Part shown: in pieces, positions 54,798 to 62,892 of the stretch
Layout: the number at the start of each line of letters is the position of its first letter
Position numbering within the stretch: the stretch's first letter is position 1
Source of the DNA: Cladocopium goreaui
Lineage: Eukaryota; Sar; Dinophyceae; Suessiales; Symbiodiniaceae
Direction of reading: 5' to 3'
Assembly: GCA_947184155.2 (NCBI GenBank)
Contig: CAMXCT020001380.1
Location: 92,501-156,500 of the forward strand
DNA length: 64,000 bases
The notes under the pieces: model-generated
The model's database searches: none
What the model was told of the DNA's origin: nothing
The model's input: only the letters and a program-made list of their open reading frames with translations
Translations under genes and position numbers: made by a program

Positions 54798-56420
54798 CTA
54801 CCAAAGTGACTTATCGTCCTGGCCCCCAAAGTTGGGGTAAAATTGATTGGTCCTAAGAGGAACTGGGCGGCGAGATTCCAGGATCTGGCTGACCCCTTCA
54901 AGACGTAACCAGTCCTCTACCTCTGCAATCCAGCAGAGTTCCCTGTCAGAACGCCCCTCTGATCGGATGGTTTTAATGCCGAGTTGCCTGCACTCGTTCA
55001 GGATGTCAGAACGGTCGTCGATGAGACAATGTGCCTGAAGAGCGGAGATGATAGAGGATTTGCCCTGCCTACCGCAAGGATAGCGTGCCAGGTGCACTTC
55101 TCTAAACGGCAAACCTTCTGCAATCAGTTGGCTAATCACGTGCTCAGCACCGGCCTTGGTGCTGTCAATCTTAGATTGGCCGGCGTATGAGACAATGTGG
55201 AACTCAATTTGATTACCAGCAATCCTAGTCAATGACCGAAGCTTATCAACTAAATGGGAAGACAATTCACCTACGGGGTTGAGAGCCTGGTCAATGGTAT
55301 CGTGCCAGTCGATACAAACAACTACGTTGGATGTATTAACGTGGACTACCTTAGAGACTAAGTTGGGTTGGTGCTGGTAATGTCGCGGCACAGAGCCAGC
55401 GACCCCCTCTGGCCGATCTGGTGTTGGGTCAGGTAAAGGCCGCCCACGGACGTGGGGTGCAAGGCCAGAACCTGAGCTTTGCTCTTGATGCGGCTGCTGC
55501 TGTCCTTCGGGATCAAGTGGAGGAGGATCTCGGGACGGTTGACCAGCAGGTCTTGGCCCCCCAATTCCTGGCGGAGGAGGTTTTACAGGCTTAAGACTAG
55601 CTGGATTAGGGGGAACAGGCCTATTAGGTCTTGGGGGAATTACCACAGGTGCAGCGGGTGCAGCAGGTGCCACAGGTGCAGCAGGTGTCGCAGGCGCAAT
55701 TGACACAGGTGGATGTTTCCAAGGCAGATTCTTCTTTTTCTCTGGAGCTGGTGGCAACGGTTCTGGCCTTTGGGGCGTGTCGGGGACAGCAGCCCCCTTT
55801 GCACGGATTGGCACAGGAACGGAACTAGCTCTTTTGCGAGACTTAGATGAAATCTTATTTGAAATTGGTACTTCCCTTCCCCTTGTTCTGGCAGCAACTG
55901 CGGGCGCAGTTTCGGCTGAGGGTGCTCTTGATCTGGATCGCGCAACGGGAGAGCCGGCTGGCTCTGATGCAGTCTCTGTCGCGACACGGGCTGTGTCAGC
56001 GACCCCAGTTCCAGCACTTTGCAAAGACTGCCTCCAGGGAGGATAAGCTGAACTACTAGAACTGCTTAATGGGGGAACAGTCAAAGATGGTACTGTTGGG
56101 GCTGCAGGTGTTGTTGGTGCAGCAGAAACTGGATCTTTTCTGGGCTGTGCCGGCTTATCACGTTGGATTCTGGAGGTTCTTATGTTAGGACGCTGTCTCT
56201 TTGGTGGAGACTCAATTGGACGGGCAGGGGTGCGCTCAGCGAAGCCAGCGTCGAACGGTTCTTGCTGGCCGACAAATGCCTGACCTGATGAAACAAACCT
56301 GGCGGTTCGAGTCTCAGCAGTTTCAGAGCCCTCAGATTCGGTACCGGGGTTATTGGTGTCAAGATTATAAACACTATTGGGGTCTAAGTTACTTGAACAT
56401 GGGTCATTAAATGTCCCCAT
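54798..56420 (-). CDS. Retrotransposon ORF1, C-terminal part (540 codons) with HAD-like domain
   Basis: The first ~360 residues are Pro/Ala/Ser-rich and probably disordered. Residues about 366-495 show the order of HAD-superfamily phosphohydrolase motifs. VVVCIDWHDT ends a hydrophobic strand with Asp371, and His373 sits where the second Asp is usual. HIVSYAG supplies Ser411 (motif II), Lys454 in GRQGKSS could be motif III, and HCLIDDRSDIL supplies Asp468-Asp469 followed by a Gly-Ile strand (motif IV). HAD enzymes use the first Asp as nucleophile. Replacement of the second Asp by His may mean altered or lost phosphatase activity. The apparent ATG at 56418-56420 lies in MITE sequence, so this is the downstream half of the interrupted ORF1 rather than an independent gene. 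I know of no standard copia protein with such a domain. The HAD assignment rests on motif reading only. Confidence 0.7.
   Translation of the reverse strand: MGTFNDPCSSNLDPNSVYNLDTNNPGTESEGSETAETRTARFVSSGQAFVGQQEPFDAGFAERTPARPIESPPKRQRPNIRTSRIQRDKPAQPRKDPVSAAPTTPAAPTVPSLTVPPLSSSSSSAYPPWRQSLQSAGTGVADTARVATETASEPAGSPVARSRSRAPSAETAPAVAARTRGREVPISNKISSKSRKRASSVPVPIRAKGAAVPDTPQRPEPLPPAPEKKKNLPWKHPPVSIAPATPAAPVAPAAPAAPVVIPPRPNRPVPPNPASLKPVKPPPPGIGGPRPAGQPSRDPPPLDPEGQQQPHQEQSSGSGLAPHVRGRPLPDPTPDRPEGVAGSVPRHYQHQPNLVSKVVHVNTSNVVVCIDWHDTIDQALNPVGELSSHLVDKLRSLTRIAGNQIEFHIVSYAGQSKIDSTKAGAEHVISQLIAEGLPFREVHLARYPCGRQGKSSIISALQAHCLIDDRSDILNECRQLGIKTIRSEGRSDRELCWIAEVEDWLRLEGVSQILESRRPVPLRTNQFYPNFGGQDDKSLW
55382..55403 (-). 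repeat. Bulged hairpin e
   Basis: Outer stem GTCGC/GCGAC, inner stem GGC/GCC, loop ACAGA, lone A before GCGAC. The inner stem is reversed relative to hairpins c and h. Confidence 0.8.
55978..56003 (-). repeat. Bulged hairpin f
   Basis: Outer stem GTCGC/GCGAC, inner stem GACAC/GTGTC, loop GGGCT, lone A before GCGAC. Its stem equals that of hairpin i but the loop differs. Confidence 0.8.
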
Positions 56421-56503
56421 TGAACATCACCCAACCATTAGGTATATGGTCTATAATGGCTACTATAAGGTGATGTCCAATATACCCAAAATGGGACAGT
56501 TAC
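56408..56503. mobile_element. Family H MITE inserted in ORF1
   Basis: The ends are inverted copies: TAAATGTCCCC followed by TTGAACATCACC on one side, and GGTGATGTCCAA with ATGGGACAGTTA on the other. The same ends occur at 20151-20250 and around 61574-61670. The frames before and after it are in the same phase on the minus strand. The MITE supplies a TAG stop at 56463 and an artificial ATG at 56420. It therefore inserted after the element's ORF1 was formed. Confidence 0.75.
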
Positions 56504-58805
56504 CAACCCCTGTTGAACCAAGAACAGTCCGATGGGATCTAAGTGCAGGATCACGCCACAACGAGTCGGGAAGCTCGTGTGGGTTGACCCCAAGCTCTGG
56601 TGCCACGGCGTGAGGCACAATGAACGGCAAAGTCTGCGGCGCGTACGCGATCGGAGGATCAGCGACCCTAGCCCAGGTGCCAGCGGAGTCAATTCTAATT
56701 TCGGGGTAACCGTGCACTTGAGGTCTTAAAGCAAGAGGTCTCCTAGAAACACCGGTTATGGTTCGGGCTCTATAAAGTTCTTGATTAAGTTCAATGCGTT
56801 CACGGGTTTCCCTTGGGACTAGATTGACAGGCAATGGCGGATTGGACCTAGTTCTTTTAGGCCTACGACGGCGCGTGGAAACCTCACGGCCGTGCTCTGT
56901 TGGTGTAAAGTCAGGGAATTCGGGTTCAGCTTCGGCCTCAACCTCAACTTCAACCACTTCGTCCTCCTCCAAAACTTCCTCTTCCTCTTCCTCCTCCACC
57001 CACTGCTCCTCTTCAGGCGGTGGATCGTTGGGATCCTCCGGAGCAGCCTCTTCTCGCGCCTCTGCTGTCTGGGGATCGCGCGCAGCGAGCTCCTGTGCAG
57101 TTGGCGGCGGATGAGATGGTGGTGGTGGTAAAGGTGGTTGTTTATGAACGGGCGGACTAGGGGGAATGTTATTAGGTGGAGGTGGCAAACCTTGAATTCT
57201 ATCTGCAAGGGTTGTGGCACTAGAATCAGGAGCTTTAGGCCTAGCCTTAGCTGGTGGCTTAGCAGGGCTAGCAACTGGGACTGGTGCTACGTCGCGCCCA
57301 AAGGCAGCGACCCCTTGAGAATCTGACTTTGGGGCTTGTGGGACCGGATGGACAGAGACAGTAACCCTTGGACGCGGTGGCACTGCTGGCTCAGGTGGCC
57401 TTCTCAAAGAAGGTTGCCAGTTCGGCGGTGGGTGCCCAGGCTCTTTGGGTCCTTGCTGGACCGGAGTCGGATCTGTGCCTCCACTTGCCGCGCCAGCAAC
57501 GGGTGTTGCGGCAGCAGGCCTTACCACTTTTGGACGGGGTTGCTGCTGTGGGCCTACGTATCTATAATACCTATCCCACTCTTCTGGGCGCGGGTGCTCT
57601 GCCCCTAAGATGCGTTGATTGATGATCCTTTTAGGGGGTAGTTCACCAGAGTTTATCACTTGTTCACCGTGTGAAATACCTCTGCGCCTGTCCAAACCGT
57701 AGATGTGAGCCCACTCTTTGTAAGGGATGAGGATCTGGTAGGCCAAAGCTAAACACTGTGATGTTGGGAACTCCTCAACAAGTCTTGAATGAAGAGCTAT
57801 CAACCAGCGAGTGCTTTCGTCGGCGTATTCGTAAGAAATCTTTCTTAACCAAAAGCCACCTACGATATCCCCTCCGGAGTTATGGTAAACCCAATTTTGG
57901 TATGCCTCGAAGTCGTTCCACCAAGCTCGCTTTGCTTCTTGCCACCTGGTTGTGGTACCACCCCTGCTGGATCGAACCCTTGGTCGATGGGCTGTTGATG
58001 AACTAGCGGGGGAATGTCCTACTTGGATAGGATCGGCACCTGGGTCAACAAGATTAGGGCTAGTTGGTGGTGGGACTATTTGATCGGGGCAACTAGTGTT
58101 GGCTTCTGTCGCGACACCGGATGTGTCAGCGACCGCAGGCTCAGGCACGGATGCAGATGGTTCGGATGCAACGGATGCTTCTCCTACTGGACCCGCCTCG
58201 TCACCTAAACCCAAAAGATCAGCAGATTCGACCTGTTGTTGTTCTTCTTCAGCTGGATCTGCAAAATCTGTTGTGTCAATCTCGCAGTCGGCCTGTTCCA
58301 GAAGAGTTGAAGAATCTTGTTGAGGATCTACTTCTTCCTCTTTTGCTCGATCAATGTCCGTGAAAGCAGCTTCCGCTGGGTTACCCAAATCAGAAGGTGG
58401 TTCCAAAAATGACTGATCTTGAAGTGAAGTGTCAACCCCAGTTTCTTCCGTCGCGACGGGATCGTCAGCGACCTCCTCTGGCAAGCCAATTGCTGAAATT
58501 ACCGCACTGATGCTCTCGGCCTCGTGGATCTCCTCCTTAACCTCTACCAGTGATCTTTGTGGATCTGCAGAGTCTGTCACAATGGAGTCGACACCAGAAG
58601 GCACGGGCGCTTGTACCTCAGACAGATCGGCCCAGCTTTGAGATGTCTCAGCTACTGGTTCAGCAGGCCACGGAGGGGACACCTCAACGCTTTCTGCTTC
58701 CTCAGCTGCCTCGACTCCCTCGGCTGGAGTTACCGTCGCGCTGGAATCAGCAGCGACCTGTTCCGAACTGCCTGGGGGCATGCAACAAAGAACAGTGAAG
58801 TGCAA
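56463..58805 (-). CDS. Retrotransposon ORF1, N-terminal part (780 codons), cut short by a MITE
   Basis: The reading frame opens about 70 bp after the 5' LTR, so it is the first protein of the element. Residues 1-280 are acidic and rich in Glu, Ala, Ser and Pro, probably disordered. Residues about 284-417 form the only globular-looking stretch, with many aromatic residues (AKRAWWNDFEAYQNW, the WLIALHSRLVEEF region, then EWDRYYRYVGPQ). I do not recognise this domain. The remainder is Pro-rich and Glu-rich, with a long Glu run near residues 640-660. The last ~14 codons and the stop come from the MITE at 56408-56503, so the natural protein did not end here. The next frame downstream (54798-56420) is in the same phase, so the two were most likely one ORF of roughly 1,300 codons. 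Function is unknown. Its place before gag is unusual for copia elements. Confidence 0.75.
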   Translation of the reverse strand: MHFTVLCCMPPGSSEQVAADSSATVTPAEGVEAAEEAESVEVSPPWPAEPVAETSQSWADLSEVQAPVPSGVDSIVTDSADPQRSLVEVKEEIHEAESISAVISAIGLPEEVADDPVATEETGVDTSLQDQSFLEPPSDLGNPAEAAFTDIDRAKEEEVDPQQDSSTLLEQADCEIDTTDFADPAEEEQQQVESADLLGLGDEAGPVGEASVASEPSASVPEPAVADTSGVATEANTSCPDQIVPPPTSPNLVDPGADPIQVGHSPASSSTAHRPRVRSSRGGTTTRWQEAKRAWWNDFEAYQNWVYHNSGGDIVGGFWLRKISYEYADESTRWLIALHSRLVEEFPTSQCLALAYQILIPYKEWAHIYGLDRRRGISHGEQVINSGELPPKRIINQRILGAEHPRPEEWDRYYRYVGPQQQPRPKVVRPAAATPVAGAASGGTDPTPVQQGPKEPGHPPPNWQPSLRRPPEPAVPPRPRVTVSVHPVPQAPKSDSQGVAAFGRDVAPVPVASPAKPPAKARPKAPDSSATTLADRIQGLPPPPNNIPPSPPVHKQPPLPPPPSHPPPTAQELAARDPQTAEAREEAAPEDPNDPPPEEEQWVEEEEEEEVLEEDEVVEVEVEAEAEPEFPDFTPTEHGREVSTRRRRPKRTRSNPPLPVNLVPRETRERIELNQELYRARTITGVSRRPLALRPQVHGYPEIRIDSAGTWARVADPPIAYAPQTLPFIVPHAVAPELGVNPHELPDSLWRDPALRSHRTVLGSTGVGNCPILGILDITL
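56644..56666 (-). repeat. Bulged hairpin g (worn outer stem)
   Basis: The left outer arm is TACGC instead of GTCGC. The inner stem GATC/GATC, loop GGAG, lone A and right arm GCGACC are all kept, so it is probably a mutated family member. Confidence 0.55.
57291..57311 (-). repeat. Bulged hairpin h
   Basis: Outer stem GTCGC/GCGAC, inner stem GCC/GGC, loop CAAA, lone A before GCGAC. Within ORF1. Confidence 0.8.
58108..58133 (-). repeat. Bulged hairpin i
   Basis: Outer stem GTCGC/GCGAC, inner stem GACAC/GTGTC, loop CGGAT, lone A before GCGAC. Within ORF1. Confidence 0.8.
58450..58472 (-). repeat. Bulged hairpin j
   Basis: Outer stem GTCGC/GCGAC, inner stem GACG/CGTC, loop GGAT, lone A before GCGAC. 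Within ORF1. Confidence 0.8.
58735..58757 (-). repeat. Bulged hairpin k
   Basis: Plus-strand outer stem GTCGC/GCGAC, inner stem GCTG/CAGC, loop GAAT, and a lone A before GCGAC. Lies near the start of ORF1. Confidence 0.8.
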
Positions 58806-58865
58806 AAAGAAGTTAGGGCCTAAGGCAAGTTTTACCGGATCAGGTTCCCCAACAAAAGCCTTACG

Positions 58866-58876
58866 GCTGATAACCA
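58866..58876 (-). other. Primer-binding site (tRNA complement)
   Basis: Minus-strand TGGTTATCAGC begins directly after the 5' LTR. It starts with TGG, the complement of a tRNA CCA end. It resembles the TGGTATCAGAGC site that many copia elements use with initiator methionine tRNA, but with an extra T, so the tRNA identity is not settled. Confidence 0.65.
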
Positions 58877-59225
58877 GTCAAACAGGGGGACAAACCAGGC
58901 ACCCACAAAAAGGAGAGAACCCGATCCGACAAACCCTGCATGAAATGCAACAGCAAGCACACTTTTGTGCACTTGAGCCATGAGCATCAAACAGCGGGAG
59001 TTAAGGACCTACCCGGTAGTTGTTGGGAAGGCTAACTACGACCCTGGGATAAACTCTAGGCTATCTACATACCTAACGCTTCTAGGTATGAGGTGCTACT
59101 ACTGTACACAAGGTATTCGGAGTAACTACTTAGGATGTTATGGAATCATAGCTACGGCATGCCAATACTAGACCTACTACCTATGCTATACATAGTGGGG
59201 GCTCAGGGGTCGATATATTTCAACT
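58877..59225 (-). repeat. 5' LTR of the retrotransposon
   Basis: This 349-bp direct repeat matches 46025-46373 except at about two positions (a C/T near 59033 and an A/G near 59205). On the minus strand it starts AGTTGAAATATATCG and ends CCCTGTTTGAC. It lacks the usual TG...CA ends in strict form, although TGAAATATA lies three bases in. Promoter and polyadenylation signals would be expected here but none stands out. Confidence 0.92.
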
Positions 59226-59231
59226 TCCATA
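59226..59231. other. Target-site duplication TCCATA, right copy
   Basis: Partner of 46019-46024. The unrelated sequence beyond each copy supports a true insertion boundary. Confidence 0.7.
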
Positions 59232-59362
59232 GAGGTTAATCCCCGAACTCATCAACCAACCATCATTCATCGCTTGGTTATCTGCTTATATCTACTTACA
59301 TCCCCATATTTTGATGGGGTTTTTTAACCCCCTAGAAAAATCTAGAAAAACCATCATTAACC
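59232..59362. repeat. Family I repeat, copy 2
   Basis: GAGGTTAATCCCCGAACTCA, then TATCTGCTTATATCTACTTA and a GATGGGGTTTTTTAACCCCC region, matching 7605-7745. The retrotransposon sits right at its edge. Confidence 0.65.
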
Positions 59363-59421
59363 ACTATTATTGGTATATAATCCCATTATAAAGATGATTA
59401 TCCCATATATATATAAATATA

Positions 59422-59531
59422 TACCCTCTGGTAAATTAACATAGACCCTGGCAGTTGTCGGGGTTGGAAGACTAGTTTCCATTAAAAATTGGCTATTTTC
59501 AGGGTCCAACTGTTTATTTAAAAAGAGGGTA
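59422..59531. mobile_element. Family A MITE, worn right end
   Basis: TACCCTCTGGTAAATTAACA at the left and AAAAAGAGGGTA at the right. Confidence 0.7.
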
Positions 59532-59535
59532 ACTA

Positions 59536-59641
59536 TACCCTCTGGTAATTTAACATAGCTATTGAAAATTGCCATTTATAGTGGATTTTCACATTGATAA
59601 TGGTGATTTTCCATAGCTATGTGGCTGTTTACCAGAGGGTA
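59536..59641. mobile_element. Family A MITE
   Basis: TACCCTCTGGTAATTTAACA at the left and GTTTACCAGAGGGTA at the right. GAGGGTAACTATA occurs on both sides. Confidence 0.85.
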
Positions 59642-61573
59642 ACTATAATCATCAACCAATCATGCAGCCGATCTCAGCCACTGAGCCACTCCTGATCTCA
59701 GCGATCCCAGGAATCCAAGCCTCCACCTTTCCATCCTCGGGTAACAGCTGACTGGCCAACTGTTGGAACACCGACACCTGGCGATGCTGGCAAGGGCGCC
59801 ACAAAATCATAGCACCTTGATATGTTTAAAAAATCTCGGAAAGGTCCATCGAAAATTATCCATCTAACATGTTAAAACCATGTAAAGGCCCATGTTAAAG
59901 TGCATTCGATCAGAAATCCGAGCGTACCTTCCAGTAATCAGTTCCATGGCTAGCTCTGGAAAACTGCCGAACTTGATATCAGTATATATATATATGTAAA
60001 TATTGGAAATTCATCCAGCTAAATGGGGAACTGTCCAGCTAGCAGCTAGCATAGCTAGCCATGTTCGATTACAAGAGGGTAACATGGAACAGAACCATTC
60101 AATTGGAAATTGATACGAAAATCATATGCCAGAACCCATTTTTGTTTTAACCCTTTTGGGTTCCATGTCACATCAAAAGGCTGGTGCACCAGGTTTTTCA
60201 CCGTTTTCAACACAGGGACTTACATGTTCTAATCATCAAAATTTGGTATACGACTAGATATGCGGATGGGTCAATACCTACGATTCCGAATTGGGTACAG
60301 TATATGACCATTCATCATACACCAAAAATCTTCGGTTGTGATGATATGTTTTTTTCTGGGGATAGCTCCAGTAAATGGAGGTTTCTTATGGGGAATCCCC
60401 ACTCGTCACCGTGGCTGTTTCAATACCAAACAGGTCGACTGGATGATAGGGCCAAGAAACAAAACCACACGGGCCTTGCAATGGCACGGGGGATTCAGTC
60501 CAAAATTGTTCTACCTTAAAAATACCATACGTGTATATTCTTAGTGCGTAATAACATGCAGTAACTATGGATATACAAGTGCACATTTCATGAGATTTAA
60601 CCCACAACCATCAAAAGAAATCGTGGAAACCCGGCCACGTCATCGGCTGCGAACTCACAGCAATGGCTTTCTGTCGTGTGGGCGTCGAATGGCTGCGAAA
60701 CCATATGATTTTTGTACAAACGTAAGTTGCTTGGACAAGCACCCAATAAGGTTATCCGATAAACATCGATAAACCAGCTATTTTGTTGGTCGGCGAAGCT
60801 ACCTGAATGAGAGCCAGTTTAGAAAGTTTAGAGGAAGCTCGTCATTTGAGTCATTGAGTCATTTTTTGATCTGGTAGATTTATATTCTCAGGATTATTCT
60901 GGTCATAATATATCCCCCACATTGCTGAACATTCTATTATAAACATCATATATAAACATCATATATAAACATCAAAATAGGTGGCAAATGGATGTTAATC
61001 CCCTAATAAACTGTATCTATAGGTATTGATCCATAGTCATTTTTTGATCAACCCCAACAAAATTCTCAGGATTCTTCTGGTTCATCCAAGCAGTTCTGTC
61101 ATCTAACCTGCTGCAGTTCGTCGGTTGTCCCCCGCCGCTGGGTCGCGACCCGGGGCTGGGCGTCCAACCCACTGCAGGGTCGAGAGAGGCTTCGACCACG
61201 GAGATACCCGTGGTGTCATGTGAAATCAAAATCATAGACGTCTAGAAACAGTGTCCTATATTGATATGCATAGATATATATATATATTGATATATATTGA
61301 TATGCATATATATATATATATAGTGTTAGACAATCACTAGAAGATCTTAAAGAAATAAAAGTCGGCCGCGCACGATTGATCATTTTTTTCGCGCAATGCC
61401 CACCTTCTGCCCCTATCCTCAGAAGGGAACAATATTCAATGGGATGATGATTATTTTTTTGACGCTGCTGCCACCGTCTTAGTGGGACAGGGCGAAAGCC
61501 GGGCATTTGCCGTATATATATATATACACATACATATCTATTTATATGTGTATGTATATATATATATATCATT
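59642..61573. other. No gene seen
   Basis: A family A right-end scrap (GATTACAAGAGGGTA) lies at about 60067-60081. TA-rich microsatellites lie at 61268-61322 and 61512-61570. The rest is unique sequence with chance ORFs. Confidence 0.4.
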
Positions 61574-61670
61574 CATACATGTCACTTGATATCACCCAAA
61601 CCAGATTGGGATCAAGTTCATGAAAGACCAAACGGTTATATTCAAAGTCTCGAAATGGAACACTTACCAA
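61574..61670. repeat. Family H copy, worn
   Basis: ACATGTCACTTGATATCACC at the left, and TATTCAAAGTCTCGAAATGG with AACACTTACC at the right. Confidence 0.5.
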
Positions 61671-62285
61671 GCCCTTTCTTATCAGGGATAGAAACACATC
61701 CCATGAAATACTGGTTGGTTCATAGGTATTCCCATTGTCTGTTACAACAATTCCTGTTGAACCAGGGGGTATAACCAATGGCTCAGAAAAACCCACTTGA
61801 TGCTTTTCTGATGCGAACCCCCGTAATGGAACATTCGGAATCTGGGGTTTATTATCGTAATGGAAAGGTAGAAAGTCAAAGCCACCAGGAACAAAAGTGT
61901 ACATTATCTATCTGCAGTACAGTCTACATTGTTGTATCAGTCGATAGACGCATGTAAATGAGATTGTTTCATCCTAGAAATAACCAATGCCAAAGAGATC
62001 GCTTCGTTCCGATGTCAATGTTCGGCCTCATTCAAGGAAATACCTTGTTGGGAATCAGGATTTCATTCCGTGGGCCTTGTCAAAGAGGCCTTCGGAATTT
62101 CCAAATCTTCAACTACACCACCTAAGTTTAACACTTTGAAGTTAAGGGGGAAATATGTCAGGGCCTTTTTTCTGTTGGTCTATTCAATTCACGACACACC
62201 CGGCAAGTTTAGAGGAATCCAAGATGGGTCAATTCCCTGGGGCCCTGCTGAATGGATGTTCATCTCCCCCTACATGATATCATAT

Positions 62286-62424
62286 CTGCTTGGTGGTTTC
62301 AACCTACCCCTCTGAAAAATGATGGAGTGAGTTCGTCAGTTGGGATGGTTATTCCATTCCCAACTGTTTCTGGAAAGTCATTCAAAATTCCATATATTCC
62401 ATGGTTCCAGTCACCACCAACCAG
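62286..62424. mobile_element. Family B MITE, long form
   Basis: CTGCTTGGTGGTTTCAACC at the left and TCACCACCAACCAG at the right. The flanks share ATGATATCATA (62274-62284 and 62425-62435), which is a palindrome. The usual 4-bp duplication is not exact here. Confidence 0.75.
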
Positions 62425-62512
62425 ATGATATCATAGGCTTTGACCCAACCCCATGAGAAAACCATCGGATTGCTAGACATTGACCTGACACTGCTAGACC
62501 CACCCCAGGTCC

Positions 62513-62720
62513 CAGTAGATTATTCGATGAAACGATTGAGTTTCAGAAACGTCTTAAGTTGGGTCCCAGCGTAGCGAAGCCTTTCAAGAGAGTGAACATG
62601 TTTGAAATGTCTCTTGATCCTTCAGGAATCATGCAACATTGGCACAATCAACGCGTGAAACAAATTCTGAAAAGCGCTGTCAAGCTAGAAAGAACCAAAG
62701 CAGGAGCCAACTGCACACCC
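62513..62720 (+). CDS. Candidate exon, unknown protein
   Basis: An open plus-strand frame after CCCAGTAG encodes a charged stretch (LFDETIEFQKRLKLGPSV, KPFKRVNMFEMSLDPSG, then VKQILKSAVKLERTKAGA). It sits outside the recognised repeats. No convincing donor is seen and no family is recognised. The minus strand is less protein-like here. Confidence 0.25.
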
Positions 62721-62892
62721 AACCCTCATCTGCAAAATGATCACAGTCGCCAAACCCAACCTCTACCTGGTTCCTTCCATTCGGACGCTTGACAACACAA
62801 AGACAGTGAGCTCCGGGGACACTGAGCCCAACTGGAGCGCTCCGTCTCAAAATTAAGAAATCGAGAAATGGGTCACAAATGATCCAAATGGG

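Larger units (their letters stand above)
46025..59225 (-). mobile_element. Complete Ty1/copia-type LTR retrotransposon, 13.2 kb
   Basis: Two 349-bp direct repeats bound the unit and its genes all lie on the minus strand between them. Order in the transcript is 5' LTR, primer-binding site, ORF1 (now split by a MITE), gag-protease-integrase, reverse transcriptase-RNase H, polypurine tract, 3' LTR. Integrase lying before reverse transcriptase is the copia order. TCCATA occurs immediately outside both ends (46019-46024 and 59226-59231) and looks like the target-site duplication. Copia duplications are usually 5 bp, so the exact boundary may be off by one or two. At 13.2 kb it is much longer than a typical ~5-kb copia element because of ORF1 and a long gag-pol with accessory domains. 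Near-identical LTRs point to recent insertion. A MITE inside ORF1 and a frame break at the start of reverse transcriptase suggest this copy may not be autonomous. Confidence 0.93.

Noticed and set aside
57067-57082. TCGC...AGCGA near the Glu-rich stretch of ORF1
   Set aside because: There is almost no loop between the arms, so it cannot form the same hairpin.
57492-57512. Hairpin GCC-A-GCAAC, loop, GTTGC-GGC
   Set aside because: Similar style but a different outer stem, with the extra A on the other arm. It may be a distant relative but does not meet the family pattern.
61569-61904. 112-codon minus-strand frame with fair protein composition
   Set aside because: A third of it overlaps the worn family H copy and there are no splice sites, so I do not call it.
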